Shown here: in pieces, positions 26,300-32,437 of the stretch | Layout: each line of letters opens with the position of its first letter | Numbering within the stretch: position 1 is the stretch's first letter | NCBI GenBank assembly: GCA_002722695.1 | Contig: PBMS01000003.1 | Span: forward strand, 7,148-39,584 | Length of the DNA: 32,437 nt | Reading direction: 5' to 3' | Source: Methanobacteriota archaeon | GTDB taxonomy: Archaea; Thermoplasmatota; Poseidoniia; Poseidoniales; Poseidoniaceae | Notes under the pieces: generated by a model | Databases searched by the model: none | What the model was told of the DNA's origin: nothing | The model's input: only the letters and a program-made list of their open reading frames with translations | Translations under genes and position numbers: made by a program

Positions 26300-26922
26300 C
26301 AGCCACTGCGACGACGAATCTCCTCCGTAAACGCATGAAAGACGGCCGATTCAATGCGCTGAAGTTGACTGGATAGCGTCGACTTGGCCACATCGAGCAG
26401 ACCTGCGAGCTCGGTCAGGTTGATGCGTCGTGGCACGTCCCAGTAGCCCTCCCTCGATGCCACTTCGAACACCTGTCGCTGACGCGGTGTAAGCAGGCGG
26501 GCTCCCGTGCTGCGTGTAGAGAGAAGGCGGTGTGGGATTTCGTCGCCTCGGAATCGATTCACCAGCGCTCGCATGGTGTCTCGGCTTCCCTCAACGGTCC
26601 ACTCCACCCAACCGTCTCGAACTTCAAACGGCGTTCGGGGGACCACGCCGAGGTCGACCAGTGGACGAAGAAACCCTCCCCCGCCCGCTGAAATATTGAC
26701 CGAAAAGCGTCCGTCCTCTGGGTCGGTGCACTGATCGATGCCGTCGTGATTTCGAACGGTTGCGTGCAGGTCTTCATTGCTCCAACACCGAGCTGTCCCT
26801 CGACCTCTGCTGAGCGGCATGTGCTGTTCGATTCGAAGCGTCGCAGACGGGTGTTCTCTCGTGACGTCGCCCGCCCAATGTCCGTAAGGCAGGCGCACAT
26901 CGATGCGGAGTTGCTGTGACAT
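26299..26922 (-). CDS. HTH_10 (Bat/bacterio-opsin activator-type) transcriptional regulator
   Basis: LTPRQRQVFEVASREGYWDVPRRINLTELAGLLDVAKSTLSSQLQRIESAV is a classic HTH_10 C-terminus. Confidence 0.88.
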   Translation of the reverse strand: MSQQLRIDVRLPYGHWAGDVTREHPSATLRIEQHMPLSRGRGTARCWSNEDLHATVRNHDGIDQCTDPEDGRFSVNISAGGGGFLRPLVDLGVVPRTPFEVRDGWVEWTVEGSRDTMRALVNRFRGDEIPHRLLSTRSTGARLLTPRQRQVFEVASREGYWDVPRRINLTELAGLLDVAKSTLSSQLQRIESAVFHAFTEEIRRRSG

Positions 26923-26931
26923 GGTTTCTCC

Positions 26932-27921
26932 TCAGAGGTTCACGGGGCGCTGTCGTTCGGTTCGGACAACGGTTTTTTTGGAGACATCGATGAGCTCACT
27001 GAACGTCGTGGTGTGGTCTGCGCCGATTTTCACGCCGGGGAGGTAGCCGTCGCACACGCCCGAGGCTGCGAACACGGCATCCTCGCTTTGGCAGAGGTCG
27101 TGCGCCTTCCAAAGGCGCGTGAGGTCGTCGCCGACCATGGTTTCTGCACGCGCTTCCTCCTCGGGTGAGCGAAACACAAGCCGTCCCTCAAACACCCCTC
27201 CAATACCGCGGAGCGCCGTGGCCGAGATGACCCCCTCCGGTGCAGCCCCGATGCCCATGAGCATGTCGTACGGTCCGTCGTCCTTGGCCGCCCAAATGGC
27301 ACCGGCCACGTCGCCGTCCCCCAGCAGATGAAGCTGAGCTCCTGTTTCGTTGATCTCTTTGAACAGGTTTGTGTGCCGCTCACGGTCCAGTGCGACAATC
27401 CTCACCTCGTTCGCCTGACAGTCCAACACGTGCATCGCTTGTTCAATGTTGTACGCTGCGCCGCCTTCCAGTGAGATGTGATTGGCCAGCGCTGGACCGG
27501 CTGCCAGTTTGTCCATGTAGCAATCCGGGGCGTGGAGCAGCGTACCTCGCGGCGCAGCAGCCAGGACGGCGATGGAGTTGGGCAGGTCGTCAGCGCAATT
27601 GTTGGTGCACTCAAGCGGGTCAACGGCGATGTCGATTTTTGGGGCGCCGTCTGCGCCGACCATCGAACCGAGTTCCTCACCGATGTAGAGCATCGGGGCT
27701 TCGTCTCGTTCGCCCTCACCGATGGCCACCCGACCGTCAAACGGTACGTGGTCAAAGGTGCGACGCATGGCTTCGACAGCAGCATCGTCGGCGGCGTTTT
27801 TATCGCCCTTTCCGCGCCAAGCTGCACTTGCTATGGCGGCTTGGTCAACGGCCTCAACAAAGTGATGTGCCAAGTCCGTGGTGATGCCCATGACCGGTTG
27901 GAGGCGCGGGAAAGCCATCAA
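26932..27921 (-). CDS. glpX: Class II fructose-1,6-bisphosphatase (GlpX family)
   Basis: AAWRGKGDKNAADDAAVEAMR, VAIGEGERDEAPMLYIGE, IDIAVDPLE, SIAVLAAAPRGTLLHAPDCYMDKLAAG, GIGAAPEGVISATALRGIGGVFEGRL. Confidence 0.93.
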   Translation of the reverse strand: MMAFPRLQPVMGITTDLAHHFVEAVDQAAIASAAWRGKGDKNAADDAAVEAMRRTFDHVPFDGRVAIGEGERDEAPMLYIGEELGSMVGADGAPKIDIAVDPLECTNNCADDLPNSIAVLAAAPRGTLLHAPDCYMDKLAAGPALANHISLEGGAAYNIEQAMHVLDCQANEVRIVALDRERHTNLFKEINETGAQLHLLGDGDVAGAIWAAKDDGPYDMLMGIGAAPEGVISATALRGIGGVFEGRLVFRSPEEEARAETMVGDDLTRLWKAHDLCQSEDAVFAASGVCDGYLPGVKIGADHTTTFSELIDVSKKTVVRTERQRPVNL

Positions 27922-27930
27922 TACAACGGT

Positions 27931-28389
27931 TTAGTTTCCCTTGAATTTTTTGACCACTTCAAGGTCCGAAATTCGCGCGGTTGGGTACTGCCCGTCCGCG
28001 TCTTTCTCAAGCGATTTCACCATGTCAAACGCGCACAACAAGCCCGCTGCAACACCCGTCATGGCTTCCATTTCGATGCCGGTTTTGTAGGTCGCAGAAA
28101 CCGTGACGGTGCACCAAAGGCTGGTCCCCTCCCACTCCCACTCCACATCGGTTCCTTCCAGCGGGATGGGATGACAGTGGGGGATGATCCTCGGGGTGTC
28201 CTTTACCGCCTGGAGCACCGCAACGGTGGATGCTTCGAGCACGTTGCCCTTTGCGATCGAGTTCGACTGAATGGCTTCTTTGGTGGCTGCTTGGAACACG
28301 GCTCTGCCCCGGGCCGTCGCCCGCCGTTCCACGACGGGCTTTTCTCCAATGTTGATGATGCCTTCAATGGATTTCTCGCTCAGCCCAAC
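27931..28389 (-). CDS. moaC: Cyclic pyranopterin monophosphate synthase MoaC
   Basis: VERRATARGRAVF, KGNVLEASTVAVLQAVKDTPRIIPHCHPIPLEG, KTGIEMEAMTGVAAGLLCAFDMVKSLEKD. GTG at 28389 chosen; ATG at 28434 is an alternative. Confidence 0.92.
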   Translation of the reverse strand, partial: VGLSEKSIEGIINIGEKPVVERRATARGRAVFQAATKEAIQSNSIAKGNVLEASTVAVLQAVKDTPRIIPHCHPIPLEGTDVEWEWEGTSLWCTVTVSATYKTGIEMEAMTGVAAGLLCAFDMVKSLEKDADGQYPTARISDLEVVKKFKGN

Positions 28390-28805
28390 CCCTCCTTCCA
28401 GGTCTCTCCGTCTGAGGTGACCTCTTTCTTCCATATGGGTGCTTGCCTCTTCAATTCGTCGATGAGCCATTCGCAGGCGAGGAAGGCTTCCTTTCGGTGT
28501 GGGCTGCCCACGTGGATGGCCACGATGGGTTCCTGTGGACCGACCGAACCGGTTCGATGGGCCATGGCGACCGAAGAGATGCCGAAATCTTCGATGGCTT
28601 CGTTGGCCAAACGTTCGAGGACCGGCGTAAGTTTGTTTTGCCACGCGTCGAATTCAAGCCTCAGAACAGCTGCGTCGCCTTCGTGTTCTCGGGTCAGGCC
28701 GACAAAGGACACCACGGCTCCGCAACCCTCGGTGTTCAGCTTGAGGAGAAGTTCGTCGGGCCTGAGCACCTCGGGCGCTTCCTCAACCAGCACGGAGCCC
28801 CTCAT
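28380..28805 (-). CDS. moaE: Molybdopterin synthase catalytic subunit MoaE
   Basis: GAVVSFVGLTREHEG, LRLEFDAWQNK, AMAHRTGSVGPQEPIVAIHVGSPHRKEAFLACEWLIDELKRQAPIWKKE. Confidence 0.92.
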   Translation of the reverse strand: MRGSVLVEEAPEVLRPDELLLKLNTEGCGAVVSFVGLTREHEGDAAVLRLEFDAWQNKLTPVLERLANEAIEDFGISSVAMAHRTGSVGPQEPIVAIHVGSPHRKEAFLACEWLIDELKRQAPIWKKEVTSDGETWKEGLG

Positions 28806-28857
28806 GGTCCGTTGAGAGAGAGGGCATCATTCAAACCTCACGCCTCCATGGCAAGGC

Positions 28858-30135
28858 ATGGCCGATGCTTCCGACCAGTCCAAACCCATCACCGTGATGG
28901 GCGCAGGTCTCTCAGGTCTGGCCGCTGCCACCCTGCTGGCTCGAGCGGGCAAGGAGGTGCATGTCCACGACATTCGTGCTGATTCGGGTGCACGATTCGA
29001 CGGGGATTTCCAGGCGCTTGAAAATTGGAGCATGGACGACGACTTCTTCGATCAACTCGAATCGTGGGGCTTCGATTCAACCTCGTTCAAATCGACCGCC
29101 TTCTCGGTGGTTGACCTCATCCACCCCGACGATGAAATCTCTCAGGCAAAAACCGACGGAGTGGCCTACCGCATTGTGGAGCGAGGGACGTCCGACCACA
29201 CCATTGACCAGGCCTTCAAACGGATGGCCATCGAGGCGGGGGCAACGCTCCACTACAAATCACGAATCGATGAACAGGAAGCGGACATTGTGGCCTGCGG
29301 GCCCAAAGACACCTCGGCCATTGCCCTGGGTGAAATCTTTCACACCTCGTACCCCAACCACATTGCGTTTCAGCTCAACGACAAACTGGCACCTGGGGCA
29401 TACAGCTATCTTATTGTCATCGATGGAATTGGTTTGATTTGCACCTGCCTGTGGCGCAAACAAAAGAAGAGCGAACGATTTCTCAACGAAACCATCGCTT
29501 GCTACCAACGCCTCTACCCCGACATGGACATCAACCCCATCAAGCGCGTTGGTGGCAAAGGAGATTTCACTCTGAACGGCCACTACACGGCACCGGCAAC
29601 CGGTCAACACTTCGTCGGTGAATCGGGGGGCCTGCAGGATTTCATGTGGGGCTTCGGCATGCGCATGGCCGTGTGGTCAGGGGTCTTGGCGGCGCAGGAA
29701 ATGCTGGGTGGCCCTTCCTACGAAAAGGAGGTCCGTCGACACCTGCTTCCCTACGTTCGAACGAGTGTTGCAAATCGATGGCTGATGAACCGAGTTGGAG
29801 ACCGCATGTTCAAGCGCATGTGCAAGGCTTGGATGCGGGACCAATCGAAAAGCGGAGATGGGTTGCGCTGGATCGGTCGTCTGTTTCGGCCGAGCATGTT
29901 TAAGCGCCTCGTGTTCGCCGTTGCTTCACCGTTCATGCTCAAGCGAATGGAAGGCCCAACCCGACCGCTGCGTCTCCCGTTTCGAAAGGCAAAATCGCGA
30001 GATGCTTGGGAGCAGAGCGCTGACGCCTTGGAAGTGAAAGCGCGTTGGGAATTGGCTCGACGAGGTGGCGGGCAGGTCTCGTTCACAAGCACGCCCGAGG
30101 GTGAGGCGCAAGAAATCTCAGCGATTTCTTCATAA
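28858..30135 (+). CDS. FAD-dependent oxidoreductase, geranylgeranyl reductase-like
   Basis: ITVMGAGLSGLAAATLLARAGKEVHVHDIR dinucleotide-binding motif; GGLQDFMWGFGMRMAVWSGVLAAQEM late flavin-binding region. Confidence 0.82.
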   Translation: MADASDQSKPITVMGAGLSGLAAATLLARAGKEVHVHDIRADSGARFDGDFQALENWSMDDDFFDQLESWGFDSTSFKSTAFSVVDLIHPDDEISQAKTDGVAYRIVERGTSDHTIDQAFKRMAIEAGATLHYKSRIDEQEADIVACGPKDTSAIALGEIFHTSYPNHIAFQLNDKLAPGAYSYLIVIDGIGLICTCLWRKQKKSERFLNETIACYQRLYPDMDINPIKRVGGKGDFTLNGHYTAPATGQHFVGESGGLQDFMWGFGMRMAVWSGVLAAQEMLGGPSYEKEVRRHLLPYVRTSVANRWLMNRVGDRMFKRMCKAWMRDQSKSGDGLRWIGRLFRPSMFKRLVFAVASPFMLKRMEGPTRPLRLPFRKAKSRDAWEQSADALEVKARWELARRGGGQVSFTSTPEGEAQEISAISS

Positions 30136-31025
30136 TGCCAACCCCTGTGGCACAGGCCATGAGCGACCTCTACGGATTGAAACTTGAACCAATGCCCAAC
30201 CGACTCGTCAACTACGGCGTGACGGAGAACGGAATCGCCGTGATTGAATTGAGCTCGGACTCCGCCGGCGCACCCATCGACGGCGTCAACGACCGCTCTC
30301 CCAACACCTACACGCACGGCATGATGAGGGACATCGACGAAGCCATCGTTCGTGCTCGATTTGACGACAGCGTGACCTGCATTGTCTTGACAGGCAACGG
30401 GGCCTCGTTCTTCTCGGCGGGCGCCTCCATTCAGATGCTCAACAGCGTCAGCCCCGGCTTCAAGTACAACTTCTGCTTGCACGCTAACGAAACCCTTTCC
30501 CGTCTCGAGCAAACCGCAAAACTCGTCATCTGCGCCATCAACGGCCACGCCGTTGGTGGTGGTTTGGAAATCGCCATGGCTGCTGACATTCGCATTGCAC
30601 GAAAGAACTCGGGCAAGGTCGGTCTTCCCGAAATCAACCTCGGTGTGCTTGCAGGAACCGGTGGCACGGCTCGCCTAACCCGTCTGATCGGGAAGGCAAA
30701 GGCCCTCGAAATGATGGTCACGGGCGAACTCATGTCCTTCGAGGACGCTCACGCCTGCAACCTCATCAACCACATTTGGGAGGGCGACCCCGACGACTTC
30801 CGTCGAGACATTCTCGACTGGTGCAGCCAATTCACCCTGCCCAACAAGGCCGTCAAGGCCGTTGGCAACATCAAGCGTTCCTGCCAGACAGGTCCAGAAA
30901 TTCCCTTCGAGTACCATCTGGCCCTCGAGCGAGAACTGCAAGCCGCCTTGTTCAACAGCAACGACGCCAAAGAGGGCATCGCTGCGTACGTTGAGAAGCG
31001 CGTGGCCAATTTCACCGGTGAGTGA
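30135..31025 (+). CDS. Enoyl-CoA hydratase/isomerase (crotonase) family protein
   Basis: FFSAGASIQMLN, CAINGHAVGGGLEIAMAADIRIA, VGLPEINLGVLAGTGGTARLTRLIG. Start overlaps the previous stop (TAATG). Confidence 0.93.
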   Translation: MPTPVAQAMSDLYGLKLEPMPNRLVNYGVTENGIAVIELSSDSAGAPIDGVNDRSPNTYTHGMMRDIDEAIVRARFDDSVTCIVLTGNGASFFSAGASIQMLNSVSPGFKYNFCLHANETLSRLEQTAKLVICAINGHAVGGGLEIAMAADIRIARKNSGKVGLPEINLGVLAGTGGTARLTRLIGKAKALEMMVTGELMSFEDAHACNLINHIWEGDPDDFRRDILDWCSQFTLPNKAVKAVGNIKRSCQTGPEIPFEYHLALERELQAALFNSNDAKEGIAAYVEKRVANFTGE

Positions 31026-31969
31026 GCCTTGAGGTGGTCTCCGTGAGCGAAATCACCGTCCCCGCCGACGTTCCAGACGAACTCATTGAGACCTACCTTG
31101 ACAACATGCATGCGGCCACGGCCGGAACAGGCCTGATGAACCTCTTCGCCTGCGACCAAAAAATCGAACACCTGAACGACGATTTCTACGACGGCGGGCA
31201 GAGCATCCCACTCTCTTCCAACGACCCTGGACATCTGTTCGAGATCGGAGCGAAGGCTCACGCCGACGGCACCATCGGTGTCCTTGCGGGACAGTGCGGT
31301 CTTATCGCTCAATACGCCCGCGATCATCCTGATGTACCCTATCTTGTGAAACTCAATTCCAAATCCCATCTGGTCAAAACCGCTCAACGAGATCCCATCA
31401 GTCAAGCCCTTTGGGACATGGACGACGTGATGTCGCTGGTTCACAACGGCATCAACGTCGTGGGCATCGGCTACACGGTGTACATCGGAAGCGAGTACGA
31501 ACACGAAATGCTGACCGAAGCAGCCCATTTCATTCGTCAGGCCCACGAGCTCGGTATGATTTCGGTGGTGTGGATGTACCCCCGCGGTCAGGCCGTGGCC
31601 GATGAAAAAGACCCTCAACTCATCTCGGGTGCAGCGGGTGTTGCCTGCTGCATCGGTGCGGACTTTGCTAAGGTCAACTACCCTCGAGCCTTCGACGGGA
31701 TGACGCAACCGGAATCGCTCAAGGTCGCCGTCGAAGCCGCCGGTCGAACCGGCATCATCTGCTCGGGTGGTGGCACGCTTCCTCCACGTGAATTCCTTCA
31801 GCGACTCCACGATCAAATGGCGGTGTCCGGCTGCCGAGGTGCAGCAACGGGACGCAACATCCACCAGAAAACCACTGAAGAGGCCGTCCGCATGACGGCG
31901 GCTTGCCACGCCATCATTTGCGAGGCCGCCTCGGTTGACGAGGCCATGGCCATTTACGAAGGCAATTGA
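31022..31969 (+). CDS. DhnA-type class I fructose-bisphosphate aldolase-like protein
   Basis: NLFACDQKIEHLNDDF, DFAKVNYPR (Schiff-base Lys context), GIICSGGGTLPPREFLQ, GRNIHQ. GTG start. Confidence 0.85.
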   Translation: MSLEVVSVSEITVPADVPDELIETYLDNMHAATAGTGLMNLFACDQKIEHLNDDFYDGGQSIPLSSNDPGHLFEIGAKAHADGTIGVLAGQCGLIAQYARDHPDVPYLVKLNSKSHLVKTAQRDPISQALWDMDDVMSLVHNGINVVGIGYTVYIGSEYEHEMLTEAAHFIRQAHELGMISVVWMYPRGQAVADEKDPQLISGAAGVACCIGADFAKVNYPRAFDGMTQPESLKVAVEAAGRTGIICSGGGTLPPREFLQRLHDQMAVSGCRGAATGRNIHQKTTEEAVRMTAACHAIICEAASVDEAMAIYEGN

Positions 31970-32107
31970 ATTCAGTCGACTCCGCGATTCAGACGAATCC
32001 AAGGGTAGCGTCCATATTGACCCGCTGGAGCCAACCTATATTTGAAAACAATACAGAGGTGTGTATGATGGCTCCTTACAACGTATCCGAAACGATTTGT
32101 TGATGCA

Positions 32108-32389
32108 TTAATTTCTGAACATCAATTGGGGGGAGAATCCTTCCGATTTCATCTCAGCCATTAGTAGATTCAAGTCTTCTTCACTACCATGTCCAGAATC
32201 ATGACAAACGATTCCAACTCTACGATTTCTTGTGATTTTAGTATTATCGAGTAAACAACGGAAATCGCCTGTCACATAATTTGGCCCTCTGTGTGTTGGA
32301 ATACATACCGGCTTATCCTGTTCGGTTGAACCGCCTTTGAACCAAACAGGACAGGGATGGAATACAAGTTCGTAAATTTCCGTTGGGCC
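32108..32389 (-). pseudogene. Start-less open frame in AT-richer DNA (possible gene remnant)
   Basis: Minus-strand frame open from a TGA at 32390-32392 to a TAA at 32108-32110: GPTEIYELVFHPCPVWFKGGSTEQDKPVCIPTHRGPNYVTGDFRCLLDNTKITRNRRVGIVCHDSGHGSEEDLNLLMAEMKSEGFSPQLMFRN. No early ATG/GTG/TTG. Confidence 0.35.
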
Positions 32390-32437
32390 TCATCCTACCT
32401 CGAATAACAACGTGAAGTACATGTCAAACCGTGGATG

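Noticed and set aside
27478-28815. 445-aa plus-strand ORF
   Set aside because: Antisense to GlpX, MoaC and MoaE, all confidently recognised. Sequence lacks domain-like features.
30749-32002. 417-aa minus-strand ORF
   Set aside because: Antisense to the crotonase and DhnA-type aldolase genes, both with clear family motifs. No coherent family motif on the minus strand; shadow ORF from codon bias.
32065-32103. Tiny ORF MMAPYNVSETIC after a TATA-like ctatattt
   Set aside because: Only 12 codons in AT-rich DNA; TATA-like strings are expected by chance there.
1-32437. CRISPR array, transposase/integrase, rRNA
   Set aside because: No regularly spaced repeats, transposase or integrase motifs, or rRNA-like sequence seen in the window.

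Overview
The window looks like a gene-dense euryarchaeal chromosome segment, most likely Thermoplasmatota / Marine Group II (Poseidoniales)-like. That placement is inferred from the mix of Alba, Bud32, UPF0200, HTH_10 and an archaeal-type pilus ATPase with bacterial-like metabolic genes. I can support about 34 protein-coding genes and one tRNA-Gly(GCC). Main content: Alba; ArsC-like phosphatase; Mrp/NBP35 ATPase followed by a DUF971 protein; PAP2 phosphatase fused to a predicted beta-propeller; Bud32; NadA; CrcB; RdgB/HAM1; an ABC exporter pair; a UPF0200 kinase; a type IV pilus/Tad-like operon (ATPase, two membrane platform proteins, two small pilin-like proteins); a 2-phosphoglycerate kinase-like protein; ALDH plus crotonase; and a minus-strand cluster of HTH_10 regulator, BoxB/PaaA-like di-iron oxygenase, unknown protein, EamA transporter and 3-hydroxyacyl-CoA dehydrogenase. 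The right part carries GlpX, MoaC/MoaE, a GGR-like flavoprotein, another crotonase and a DhnA-type aldolase. The last ~470 bp are AT-richer and hold only a broken, start-less reading frame. The most interesting signals are: (1) an Mrp/NBP35 protein with no cysteines, whose CxxC segment is replaced by an Ig-like beta-strand insert, next to a DUF971 protein with a CxCxxC...C set; (2) a BoxB-like oxygenase cluster with a perfect 20-bp palindrome abutting its TATA box; (3) a pilus platform protein with a large extracytoplasmic insert.
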